A stretch of DNA of 6,074 nucleotides from Geobacteraceae bacterium (GCA_027064785.1 JAMOPE010000427.1:1-6074); one strand, 5' to 3'; shown: positions 1-5,997, counted from the first letter of the stretch. Numbers and translations: made by a program. Notes: generated by a model not told the origin, from the sequence alone.

Positions 1-198
1 TGCGTAGTTTTTACCGTCCTCCAGGATAGTGATCGGTGTTCCAGTTGGAACCGTTTCGAGAATTTTAAACTCATTGCCTTTCCCGCTCCTGACTGTCACG
101 ATCAGATAGTCAGAAACATAACGGGTCTCGGCCCATGCTGCCGAAGATATCAACAAGAATAAAAGGGCGATAATAATAAACGGACGGAATATTTTCAT
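1..198 (-). CDS. Exported SH3-domain protein, N-terminal part (cut by window edge)
   Basis: This is the first 66 codons of a gene that runs off the left edge. It starts at the ATG at 198-196, with AGGA (210-207) 8 nt upstream. Residues 1-23 form a clear signal peptide: basic MKIFR, then a hydrophobic core (FIIIALLFLLIS), then an AWA cleavage site before ETRYVSD. The mature start RYVSDYLIVTVRSGKGNEF, followed by KILETVPTGTPITILEDG, matches the bacterial SH3 domain (SH3b) of the TIGR04211/YgiM-like family. In that family the SH3 domain is normally followed by a coiled coil and a C-terminal membrane helix, which would lie outside the window. The protein is therefore expected in the periplasm or attached to the inner membrane. 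Its function is not well defined; SH3b domains usually bind peptidoglycan or peptides. It diverges from the racemase gene. The family call is good; the cellular role is unknown. Confidence 0.85.
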   Translation of the reverse strand, partial: MKIFRPFIIIALLFLLISSAAWAETRYVSDYLIVTVRSGKGNEFKILETVPTGTPITILEDGKNYA

Positions 199-241
199 CT
201 TATGTTTCCTTTAAACTCAATTGTTTAGTGATTAACTGCGG

Positions 242-270
242 ATAGTACAGCCATAAAACTGCAAATTCAA
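242..270 (-). promoter_or_regulatory. Candidate sigma-70 promoter for the SH3-domain gene
   Basis: On the minus strand a -35-like TTGAAT (270-265) and a -10-like TACTAT (247-242) are separated by exactly 17 nt. Each box matches the consensus at 4 of 6 positions. The predicted transcript start near 235 would leave a leader of roughly 37 nt before the ATG at 198. It is recognised by eye only. Confidence 0.35.
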
Positions 271-374
271 GGAATAAAACTTCTCTTTGCCAACCTTTAA
301 ATAACCAAAGTGTTGATTGGGAATGTTGCAAAAAGGACGATTGTGATATTGAATACATGATCCTTTTTGCTGGC

Positions 375-379
375 GGGAG
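375..379 (+). promoter_or_regulatory. Ribosome binding site that sets the racemase start
   Basis: GGGAG lies 6 nt before the ATG at 386. An in-frame TTG at 380 directly abuts this site, leaving no spacer, so the ATG two codons later is the better start. Confidence 0.7.
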
Positions 380-385
380 TTGTTT

Positions 386-1078
386 ATGAAGACCATAGGT
401 TTGCTTGGTGGAATGAGCTGGGAATCGACGCTATCGTATTATCAACTACTCAACGAAGGAGTACGACAGCGTCTGGGCGGACTGCATTCGGCAAAAATTT
501 TGTTGCACAGCGTCGATTTTGCTGAAATCGAACAACTTCAGGTCCAAGGTGAGTGGCAACGGGCCGGAGATGTTTTGGTGACGGCTGCATACGGTTTAGA
601 ACAGGCCGGAGCCGATTTTATCGTCCTCTGTACCAATTTGATGCACAAAGTTGCTCCGCAGATCGAAGCAGCAATGACTGTCCCGTTTCTTCATATTGCC
701 GATGCAGCAGGCAGTGCGATTATTGCGCAAGATCTCACCACAGTCGGTTTGTTGGGAACCCGTTACACAATGGAGGAAGATTTCTACCGTCAACGGCTTC
801 ATGATCGTTTCAACCTCAATGTGATTGTTCCGGGTCAAGCCGATCGCGATATGGTTCACAACGTTATTTTTGATGAACTCTGTCTCGGGAAATTTACCGA
901 AGAATCGCGCAAAAAATATCTTGAAGTGATAGAAAAGCTTCGCTGTCAGGGAGCGCAGGGGGTTGTCCTTGGGTGCACAGAAATCCCGTTACTGATCCGT
1001 CCGGAGGACACGACTCTCCCCTTGTTTGATACTGCAGCACTCCATGTCGATTATGCTTTAGAACATATTTTTTTGTGA
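386..1078 (+). CDS. Aspartate/glutamate-family amino acid racemase (YgeA-like)
   Basis: This 230-residue protein belongs to the cofactor-independent Asp/Glu racemase superfamily, which interconverts L- and D-amino acids in the cytoplasm using two cysteines as acid and base. It opens with KTIGLLGGMSWEST, the typical N-terminus of the aspartate racemase branch. The first catalytic cysteine is Cys82 in VLCTNLMHK and the second is Cys197 in VLGCTEIPLL. The central GLLGT (about residues 122-126) is also conserved. The length matches the family (about 230). Proteins of this type include aspartate racemases and the broad-specificity E. coli YgeA, so the substrate cannot be fixed from sequence. The ATG at 386 is preferred over the TTG at 380 because of ribosome-site spacing. 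The GreA-like gene follows within 20 nt on the same strand, suggesting co-transcription. Only a weak promoter candidate is visible upstream (TTGCAA at 326-331, 17-nt spacer, TTGAAT at 349-354). Confidence 0.9.
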   Translation: MKTIGLLGGMSWESTLSYYQLLNEGVRQRLGGLHSAKILLHSVDFAEIEQLQVQGEWQRAGDVLVTAAYGLEQAGADFIVLCTNLMHKVAPQIEAAMTVPFLHIADAAGSAIIAQDLTTVGLLGTRYTMEEDFYRQRLHDRFNLNVIVPGQADRDMVHNVIFDELCLGKFTEESRKKYLEVIEKLRCQGAQGVVLGCTEIPLLIRPEDTTLPLFDTAALHVDYALEHIFL

Positions 1079-1093
1079 TGATGAGTGACGTTG

Positions 1094-1576
1094 ATGATTA
1101 ATAAAGAGGAGTTGCTCAGCCTGATACTGACGCGACTCCAACACGATTATGAATTGCAGCTGCAGGCGGCAAAAGCGGCTCATGAAGCCGCAACCCATGA
1201 AGAGTGTGTCCCTGATAACAAATATGCGACCCTTGGTCTTGAGGCTTCATATATTGCCCAAGGGCAAGCGAATCGGGCACAGGATATACTCAGGGCACAG
1301 CAACAGCTTCAGCACATGACACTGAAGCCTTTTTCTGTCGATACTCCGATCCGGTTATCTGCAGTGGTGGAATTACGTGATGATGAGGGTCAGGGGCGTC
1401 ATGTTTTTATTGCTCCGGCAGCGGGTGGGCTGGAACTGGAATTTGGTGAAATCAAGGTGATGGTGATGACTCCGGCGTCTCCATTGGGGAAGCAGCTGAT
1501 TGGCAGGCGGTGCGGCGATCTGGTTGAATTGACCACGAACACCTTTCGTGAATACGAAATTATTGGGGTTTGTTGA
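1094..1576 (+). CDS. GreA/GreB-family transcription factor, variant N-terminal hairpin
   Basis: This 160-residue protein is close to GreA size (about 158). Residues 75-160 form a GreA/GreB C-terminal (FKBP-like) domain; the best landmark is VMTPASPLGKQLIGRRCGDL (124-143), followed by VEL and a final REYEIIGV, which matches the GreA pattern TPxSPLGxALxGxxxGD...YEI. Residues 5-72 are helical and charged and should form the coiled coil that enters the RNA polymerase secondary channel. Its tip reads HEECVPDNKYATLGLEA, which aligns loosely with the GreA tip GDLxENAEY. The family rescues backtracked polymerase by stimulating transcript cleavage, but some relatives inhibit instead. The ATG at 1094 is chosen because MINKEELL begins the helical arm. 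In-frame GTG (1085) and TTG (1091) starts are possible, and none has a strong ribosome site, so coupling to the racemase stop at 1078 is plausible. It is distinct from true GreA and GreB. Confidence 0.85.
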   Translation: MINKEELLSLILTRLQHDYELQLQAAKAAHEAATHEECVPDNKYATLGLEASYIAQGQANRAQDILRAQQQLQHMTLKPFSVDTPIRLSAVVELRDDEGQGRHVFIAPAAGGLELEFGEIKVMVMTPASPLGKQLIGRRCGDLVELTTNTFREYEIIGVC

Positions 1577-1581
1577 TTGGT

Positions 1582-1791
1582 TCAGGTGACAATGATTTTC
1601 CGCCCATTGTATTCAACCTGTTGCCCCGATCTGATTTTACAGCGTTTCCGTGTCTCTATCTGTCCGTCAACAGTGACATTTCCGTCCGCAATCACCATTT
1701 TTGCGACTCCGCCGCTCGGACTCATTCCGGTTAATTTCAGCAGGTTGTTCAGCTCGACAAAGTCACGTCCGTCAAGGTCAAACTCTTCCAT
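1582..1791 (-). CDS. ybcJ: YbcJ-type S4-domain RNA-binding protein
   Basis: This 69-residue protein consists almost entirely of one S4 domain, the small alpha-L RNA-binding fold. Residues 11-69 (FVELNNLLKLTGMSPSGGVAK, then IADGNVTVDGQIETRKRCKI, then RSGQQVEYNGRKIIV) closely follow E. coli YbcJ (70 residues), including the VDGxxETRKRCKI core. YbcJ-like proteins bind RNA through a basic surface; a role in ribosome or RNA metabolism is assumed but not established. The start is the ATG at 1791-1789 with AAGGGG 8 nt upstream. A much longer in-frame reading back to 2013 is open, but it only shadows the upstream gene and adds no S4 sequence. The gene overlaps the 3' end of the SpeE-like gene by 14 nt and is last in the operon. 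Its stop is 5 bp from the convergent GreA-like stop. Confidence 0.9.
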   Translation of the reverse strand: MEEFDLDGRDFVELNNLLKLTGMSPSGGVAKMVIADGNVTVDGQIETRKRCKIRSGQQVEYNGRKIIVT

Positions 1792-2485
1792 TATCTTTGC
1801 CCCTTTGATGTTTTTTTCTTTCTTTGATAGCGACCCAGACGGCGTGCCGATAGCCCCCTTTGCCCGGTCTTTCACAGTGAACCGCAAAACCACCGCTGGC
1901 GAGCCGTTGCTCAAATCCTTTATCGGGGTTTTCTCCCCAGACCGCAAAAACTCCCCCCGGCTTGAGGGCCATCCCGACCTTTTTGATAGCCAGACTGCCG
2001 TAAATGGGGTCATTCAGTCGATCAGTCTGCGGGCCGGGCCCACGGTAGAGGTCGAGAATAATTGCGTCAAAACTTTCTCTGGATGAGTGACAGATCAGTT
2101 CGGCGACATCGGTAATTTCAACGGACACCCGGGGATCGGCAGCTGCATGCCGGGTTAATTCAGCCAGAGGGCCAAGACACCATTGGTGAATGACGGGATT
2201 AAGCTCCGCAACCATAACCTCGGCAGTTTCGGGTAACTCATCAAGGACAGCCCGCAATGTAATTGCCATCCCCAGCCCCCCGACAAGAACTCGCGGTTTC
2301 GGGTGCTTTTTTAGTCCCCGGCAACCCAGTTTCCCCAATGCCATCTCAGATCGCTGTGCCTTACTGTTCATCAACACCTGGGGGCCCAGGGTGATCAGAA
2401 AATCTCCCTTACCCCGCTGCCGTAGTTCCAGAACCCCCTCGGTTTCCGTTTTAAATTGGTCGAGCACTTTCCATGGAAGAGCCAT
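1778..2485 (-). CDS. Spermidine-synthase-like SAM-fold protein, substrate unknown
   Basis: This 235-residue protein has a Rossmann methyltransferase fold of the spermidine/spermine synthase superfamily. The nucleotide-binding motif is RVLVGGLGMAITLRAVL (65-81), the ribose-binding acid is Glu94 in VMVAELNP, and a DxxxxGPGP segment (FDAIILDLYRGPGP, 139-152) sits where SpeE has its catalytic DSxDPxGP. KPGGVFAVW (175-183) is the usual later strand. However, it is shorter than SpeE (about 280). The SpeE GGGDG loop is GGLGM, and the SpeE YHE motif after the N-terminal beta domain appears as SEMAL. Polyamine synthesis is therefore doubtful; a methyl or aminopropyl transferase for another substrate is equally possible. 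The start has AGGAG (2497-2493) 7 nt upstream, overlapping the TAG stop of the ABC-F gene, so the two are probably translationally coupled. It ends 14 nt inside the S4 gene. Confidence 0.75.
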   Translation of the reverse strand: MALPWKVLDQFKTETEGVLELRQRGKGDFLITLGPQVLMNSKAQRSEMALGKLGCRGLKKHPKPRVLVGGLGMAITLRAVLDELPETAEVMVAELNPVIHQWCLGPLAELTRHAAADPRVSVEITDVAELICHSSRESFDAIILDLYRGPGPQTDRLNDPIYGSLAIKKVGMALKPGGVFAVWGENPDKGFEQRLASGGFAVHCERPGKGGYRHAVWVAIKERKKHQRGKDNGRV

Positions 2486-2495
2486 TCTGATTCTC

Positions 2496-4130
2496 CTACA
2501 ATTTTAAATCGACTTCAGAGCGATAGAGTTCTTTCCGCAGGCCATTGACTGAATCATCAGCCAGATATTCGTCAAATCCCATGACCCGGTCGATGACCCC
2601 GGACGGGGTGAATTCGATGATCCGGTTTGCCAATGTTGAGACAAATTTCTGGTCGTGGGAGGTGAATAAAATAACTTCGGAAAAGCTCATCAGACTGTTA
2701 TTCAGGGCGGTGATGGATTCCAGGTCAAGGTGATTGGTCGGTTCATCAAATATCAGGGCATTCGCATTGGTCAGCATCATCCGTGACAGCATGCAGCGAA
2801 CCTTTTCCCCGCCACTGAGGACACTGGTCATTTTCGTTGCTTCATCCCCGGAAAAAAGCATACGACCCAGAAATCCCCGGGCAAAACTCTCTCCCTCGTG
2901 GGGCGGATACTGACACAGCCAGTCAATCAAACTGAGATCTTTGTCAAAGTAAGAGCTGTTTTCTTTGGGAAAGTACGAATGGGTGATGGTGACACCCCAA
3001 CGAAAGCTACCGCTGTCCGGTTGGATTTCCCCGGCAAGAATCTGGAACAGGGTGGTTTTAGCGACGCCATTTCCACCGACAAAGGCAATTTTGTCCCCCT
3101 TATTCACGATTAGGTCAAAGTTGTCGAGGACTTTGATCCCATCGACCGTTTTGCTCAAGCCTTTGACTTCAAGGATGATATCTCCGCAGGGGCGCTCGGG
3201 TTTAAACAGGACAAAGGGGTAGCGACGGGATGAGACCGGCAACTCTTCTATGTTGAGCTTGTCGAGCAATTTTTTTCGCGATGTTGCCTGTTTTGCTTTG
3301 GAAGCATTAGAGCTGAAGCGGGCAATGAAATCTTTGAGTTCATTGGCTTTATCGCTGGCTTTCTTATTGGCATCCTGCTTCTGTTTCAAAACCAACTGGC
3401 TGGCTTCATACCAGAAATCGTAGTTTCCGACATAGGTACGGATCGTGCCGAAATCGATGTCAGCAATATGGGTACAAGCTTGGTTGAGAAAGTGACGGTC
3501 GTGAGAAACAACGATGACCGTATTCTGGAAGCGGCCAAGAAATTCTTCGAGCCATTGAATCGATTTAAGATCAAGGTGGTTGGTCGGCTCATCAAGAAGG
3601 AGGATGTCGGGGTTACCAAACAGGGCCTGTGCCAGTAAAACGCGTACTTTTTCGCCCCCTTCCAGCTCCTTCATCTTTTTTTGCCGTAATGCCTCGGGAA
3701 TCCCCAGTCCATTTAACATGACCGCGGCTTCTGATTCGGCATCATAGCCGTTCATTTCGGCAAACTCAGTTTCCAGCTCTCCGCAACGAACCCCGTCCTC
3801 CTCAGAAAAATCCTCTTTCGCATAAATGGCATCACGTTCAGCCATAACGTTGTAGAGTCGTTTGTGCCCCATGATAACAGTGTTGAGGACAATCTCTTCA
3901 TCAAAGGCAAACTGATCCTGGTTCAGAACCGCCAGACGCAACCCTTTACCGATAGAGACCTCACCTTTGTCCGGTTCTGATTTTCCTGCCAGGATCTTGA
4001 GGAAAGTTGATTTTCCTGCCCCGTTTGCTCCGATAAGCCCATAACAGTTCCCGGGAGTGAATTTGATATTGACGTTTTTAAAAATTGTTCGTTTGCCGTA
4101 GGCGAGACAAATATTTGTAGCACTGATCAT
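2496..4130 (-). CDS. ybiT: ABC-F family ATPase, YbiT type
   Basis: This 544-residue soluble protein has two ATP-binding cassettes in tandem and no membrane segments, the ABC-F layout. Such proteins bind the ribosome near the E site and adjust or rescue translation; some give antibiotic resistance. Cassette 1 has Walker A GANGAGKS (34-41), signature LEGGE (156-160), Walker B ILLLDEPTNHLD (Glu181) and switch His210. A charged helical linker follows (about 238-315, including SRFSSNASKAKQATSRKKL-like sequence). Cassette 2 has Walker A GGNGVAKT (352-359), in which the usual glycine before lysine is Ala357, signature LSGGE (438-442), DEPTNHLD (Glu463) and His492. QDQFAF, VIMGHK and the short domain before the first signature match E. 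coli YbiT (530 residues), while the second half (WGVTITHSYFPKEN) resembles Bacillus YkpA. It is first in the operon with the SpeE-like and S4 genes. The nearest Shine-Dalgarno (GAGG, 4147-4144) lies a long 13 nt from the ATG. No resistance phenotype can be claimed. Confidence 0.93.
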   Translation of the reverse strand: MISATNICLAYGKRTIFKNVNIKFTPGNCYGLIGANGAGKSTFLKILAGKSEPDKGEVSIGKGLRLAVLNQDQFAFDEEIVLNTVIMGHKRLYNVMAERDAIYAKEDFSEEDGVRCGELETEFAEMNGYDAESEAAVMLNGLGIPEALRQKKMKELEGGEKVRVLLAQALFGNPDILLLDEPTNHLDLKSIQWLEEFLGRFQNTVIVVSHDRHFLNQACTHIADIDFGTIRTYVGNYDFWYEASQLVLKQKQDANKKASDKANELKDFIARFSSNASKAKQATSRKKLLDKLNIEELPVSSRRYPFVLFKPERPCGDIILEVKGLSKTVDGIKVLDNFDLIVNKGDKIAFVGGNGVAKTTLFQILAGEIQPDSGSFRWGVTITHSYFPKENSSYFDKDLSLIDWLCQYPPHEGESFARGFLGRMLFSGDEATKMTSVLSGGEKVRCMLSRMMLTNANALIFDEPTNHLDLESITALNNSLMSFSEVILFTSHDQKFVSTLANRIIEFTPSGVIDRVMGFDEYLADDSVNGLRKELYRSEVDLKL

Positions 4131-4184
4131 GGAAGGCGGATATCCTCAGATGGTAGAATCAACCCGATCTTCACGACTCAGGCC

Positions 4185-4220
4185 AAAATAAAAAAACCAC
4201 AGGAACAAATCCTATGGTTT
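4185..4220 (-). terminator. Intrinsic terminator hairpin facing the ABC-F gene
   Basis: Read on the minus strand, AAACCATAGGA (4220-4210) and TCCTGTGGTTT (4204-4194) pair over 11 bp with a single G-U and a 5-nt loop. The run TTTTATTTT follows immediately (4193-4185). On the plus strand the hairpin is followed by CGCGCTGCG, so it works in one direction only. It lies 54 nt before the ABC-F start codon on the same strand and no complete minus-strand gene ends just upstream. It is therefore either a leader attenuator or a stop for antisense transcription from the kinase region. Confidence 0.75.
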
Positions 4221-4241
4221 CGCGCTGCGAATCTATACCAT
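4214..4241 (-). promoter_or_regulatory. Alternative hairpin competing with the terminator (anti-terminator-like)
   Basis: On the minus strand ATGGT (4241-4237) can pair with ACCAT (4218-4214), stacked across a 5-nt bulge on TTCGC (4231-4227) pairing with GCGAA (4223-4219) around an AGC loop. This 5+5 bp structure uses 4214-4220, seven bases of the 5' arm of the downstream terminator. The two folds are mutually exclusive, as in attenuators. Function is inferred from pairing only, and chance is possible for short arms. A promoter-like sequence overlaps the same bases. Confidence 0.35.
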
Positions 4242-4260
4242 TGATCCCTACAGCAAGCAA
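4232..4260 (-). promoter_or_regulatory. Candidate extended -10 promoter for the ABC-F operon
   Basis: On the minus strand TTGCTT (4260-4255) is followed after 17 nt by TATAGA (4237-4232), with TGG directly in front giving an extended -10 element. The -35 match is poor (3 of 6). Transcription would start near 4225, inside the alternative hairpin, so the terminator would sit at the very 5' end of the mRNA. This reading competes with the attenuator model, which needs a promoter further upstream. Confidence 0.3.
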
Positions 4261-4263
4261 CGA

Positions 4264-4291
4264 TTTTCAGGACTCTTCTTTTCTCTATAAA
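4264..4291 (+). promoter_or_regulatory. Candidate sigma-70 promoter for the kinase-arginase pair
   Basis: TTTTCA (4264-4269), a 16-nt spacer and TATAAA (4286-4291) give 4/6 and 5/6 consensus matches. The predicted start near 4298 leaves a leader of about 80 nt before the kinase ATG. It is judged by eye only. Confidence 0.35.
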
Positions 4292-4380
4292 TTTATTCCA
4301 CTTTTTAGACCGATTACAGTAGACTCTTGCTGCTGATATTCAGGTTGAATGACACCATTTTTTTGTGAGGAACCATCGTT

Positions 4381-5037
4381 ATGATCATCGGATTTGCCGG
4401 AAAAGCAGCTTCGGGGAAAACAACTGCCGCACGATATATCCAGGCGCAACTTGATATAGACATTGTTATTCTGCCAATGGCGCAAATGCTCCGGCAGGAA
4501 GTTGAAGATTTTATCCGTTCTGTTGGCGGTGATGACAACGTGCCGCTGATTTATGGCGATCAGGATGACAAGGTCAAAATTTTCCATATTGATGAACAGC
4601 GGGCAATAGAACAATGTCCACAATGGCTCGGTTTTGTCACTGAGCATCACGATATTCAGGATCGCCCGGGGCAGACTGCCGCAAGTGTCCGTCGGATACT
4701 GCAGTGGTGGGGGACCGAATATCGTCGTGCGCAGGATCACGACTACTGGACCAAGGCATGGGAACGGAAATTATCGGAATATGACCTGGATACCGTCCAT
4801 ATTCTGGTTGATGATGTTCGTTTCATCAACGAATTGAACACAATCAAAAAGCACGGTGGGGCATTTATTAAAATTGAACGGCCCGGCTTCAACGGGGCCA
4901 ACAACCATAGTAGTGAAAACTCTCTGGACGGTTACGATGACTGGAATCTGGTGATTTGTAATGATGGCAGCTTAGAAGAGTTTCAACGCAAGTCTTTGGA
5001 GAAGGTATCGCCGCTGCTTGAAGGCGAATTGTCATGA
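4381..5037 (+). CDS. P-loop kinase resembling phage deoxynucleoside monophosphate kinase
   Basis: This 218-residue cytoplasmic protein starts with a beta strand and Walker A: MIIGFAGKAASGKTTAA (GKAASGKT, 7-14). RILQWWGTEYRRAQDHDYWTKAW (about 105-127) is the QxxGTExxR...D.DYWxxxW segment of phage dNMP kinases (T4 gene 1 type). HILVDDVRFINEL (140-152), then GGAFIKIERPG (159-169), then HSSEN form the DVRFxNE...IxRPG...HxSE signature of the same family. Those enzymes transfer phosphate from ATP to dNMPs such as dTMP, dGMP or hydroxymethyl-dCMP; the substrate here is unknown. T4 gp1 is slightly longer (241). The ATG at 4381 has GAGGA (4367-4371) 9 nt upstream. The stop TGA overlaps the arginase ATG (ATGA, 5034-5037), so the two are translationally coupled. 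No other phage gene is visible, so it is either a domesticated phage gene or a cellular member of the family. An unrelated role for a kinase of this fold cannot be excluded. Confidence 0.75.
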   Translation: MIIGFAGKAASGKTTAARYIQAQLDIDIVILPMAQMLRQEVEDFIRSVGGDDNVPLIYGDQDDKVKIFHIDEQRAIEQCPQWLGFVTEHHDIQDRPGQTAASVRRILQWWGTEYRRAQDHDYWTKAWERKLSEYDLDTVHILVDDVRFINELNTIKKHGGAFIKIERPGFNGANNHSSENSLDGYDDWNLVICNDGSLEEFQRKSLEKVSPLLEGELS

Positions 5038-5927
5038 AGAATAAATCAATTCGTATTATCGGGGTTCCCATTGATCTAGGTCAGAACCAGCGCGGGGTCG
5101 ATATGGGGCCGAGTGCGATCCGTTATGCCGGGTTATCGGCGAAACTTAAGGCTTTGGGATATGAACTGCATGATGGAGGAAATATTCATGTTCCGGTGCG
5201 TGATTCTTTGACCGAAGACGGTAGCCCCGATTTTCTTGGTGCGGTCAAACAGGTGTGTCAGGAAACCTATGATGCTGCGGCAAAAGCGGTTGCCGCTGGT
5301 GAAATTCCGCTGTTTCTCGGTGGTGATCACTCCTTATCTATCGGGACAATTGGTGGTGTAACAACGCAGGAACCGGTCGGGGTGGTCTGGGTTGATGCAC
5401 ATGGCGATTCAAATACCCCGGAAAGTTCTCCCTCCGGGAATATTCATGGAATGCCGGTGGCGACGCTGCTTGGTGATGGTTATCCGGAGCTGGTCAATAT
5501 TGGTCGCCCGGGAGCAAAGATTGCGGCTGAAGATGTGGTGATGATCGGTATCCGTGATCTTGATGGTCAGGAACGTCGCTGGTTGAAAAAACACGGTATC
5601 CGGGTTTATACGATGCGTGATCTCGATGAACGGGGAATGGGTGTGGTGATGCGTGAAGCTCTTGATTATCTGGGAGGTCACAAGCGACTTCATGTCAGCA
5701 TCGATATGGATGCCCTCGATCCGAATATTGCTCCCGGTGTCGGAACGCCATCTGCGGGCGGGGTGAGTTGCCGTGAAGCACAATTACTGATGGAAATCGT
5801 CGCTGATACCGGAAAGTTAGCTTCTGCCGATATTGTTGAAATTAATCCGATTCTCGATCTGCAGAATCGTACCGCAAAAATGGCGGTTGGATTAGCGACA
5901 TCACTGTTCGGCAAAAGTATCTACTAA
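5034..5927 (+). CDS. rocF: Arginase (L-arginine to L-ornithine and urea)
   Basis: This 297-residue protein has the usual arginase length (about 300) and fold. The dinuclear manganese ligands are all present: His99 in GGDHS, Asp121, His123 and Asp125 in WVDAHGDSN, and Asp224 and Asp226 in SIDMDALDP. The loop [15 protein letters not shown] (127-141) carries the residues that hold the alpha-carboxylate of arginine, and His138 is the expected proton shuttle; this loop separates arginases from agmatinases. [15 protein letters not shown] (235-249) and [14 protein letters not shown] (268-281, Glu269) complete the signature. The enzyme is cytoplasmic, acts in arginine catabolism, and supplies ornithine for polyamine or proline synthesis. 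A small oddity is Ser126 in DxN where relatives usually carry a hydrophobic residue. The start overlaps the kinase stop by 4 nt, with AAGG about 9 nt upstream. It converges with an Lrp/AsnC gene. Confidence 0.95.
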   Translation: MKNKSIRIIGVPIDLGQNQRGVDMGPSAIRYAGLSAKLKALGYELHDGGNIHVPVRDSLTEDGSPDFLGAVKQVCQETYDAAAKAVAAGEIPLFLGGDHSLSIGTIGGVTTQEPVGVVWVDAHGDSNTPESSPSGNIHGMPVATLLGDGYPELVNIGRPGAKIAAEDVVMIGIRDLDGQERRWLKKHGIRVYTMRDLDERGMGVVMREALDYLGGHKRLHVSIDMDALDPNIAPGVGTPSAGGVSCREAQLLMEIVADTGKLASADIVEINPILDLQNRTAKMAVGLATSLFGKSIY

Positions 5928-5939
5928 AAATTCTCTCAG

Positions 5940-5997
5940 TGCCTCTGCGGTGACTATCGCGGTGTCGATTTTACTCCAGAGGCATTTCTGTTTTTTT
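5940..5997 (+). terminator. Possible terminator of the kinase-arginase transcript
   Basis: TGCCTCTG (5940-5947) and CAGAGGCA (5977-5984) form an 8-bp perfect inverted repeat around a 29-nt interior. The interior can fold its own short hairpin, GCGGT pairing with ATCGC around GACT. TTTCTGTTTTTTT follows (5985-5997). The large loop makes it weaker than a classic terminator. The right arm lies inside the last codons of the convergent Lrp/AsnC gene, so the repeat could serve both genes, though the minus-strand side has only a weak T-run. Confidence 0.4.

Noticed and set aside
326..354. Promoter-like TTGCAA, 17-nt spacer, TTGAAT upstream of the racemase
   Set aside because: The spacing is right but the -10 box is a poor match and competing alternatives are equally weak, so it is not listed as a feature.
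1078..1101. Seven-codon reading frame overlapping the racemase stop (ATGATGAGT...TAA)
   Set aside because: It is too short, with no ribosome site; it arises by chance between the racemase stop and the GreA-like start, although re-initiation there cannot be excluded.
1577..2086. Long plus-strand open reading frame (169 codons) opposite the S4 and SpeE-like genes
   Set aside because: It lies antisense to two genes with clear family motifs. Its own translation has no recognisable domain and no good ribosome site. It is a shadow frame.
3978..4020. 13-bp direct repeat (TGATTTTCCTGCC at 3978-3990 and 4008-4020)
   Set aside because: Both copies encode AGKS in the ABC-F protein, one of them the Walker A motif, so protein sequence and codon choice explain the repeat; no third copy was seen.
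4314..4376. Possible leader peptide on the minus strand upstream of the terminator (MVPHKKMVSF..., ending at TAA 4316-4314)
   Set aside because: It has a start codon and suitable position for an ABC-F leader, but there is no Shine-Dalgarno site, no stalling-like motif I recognise, and about 70 nt separate its stop from the competing hairpins.
4285..4740. Minus-strand open reading frame (151 codons) antisense to the kinase, extending into the control region
   Set aside because: It covers the strongly conserved kinase Walker A region in the opposite strand and its translation shows no family features.
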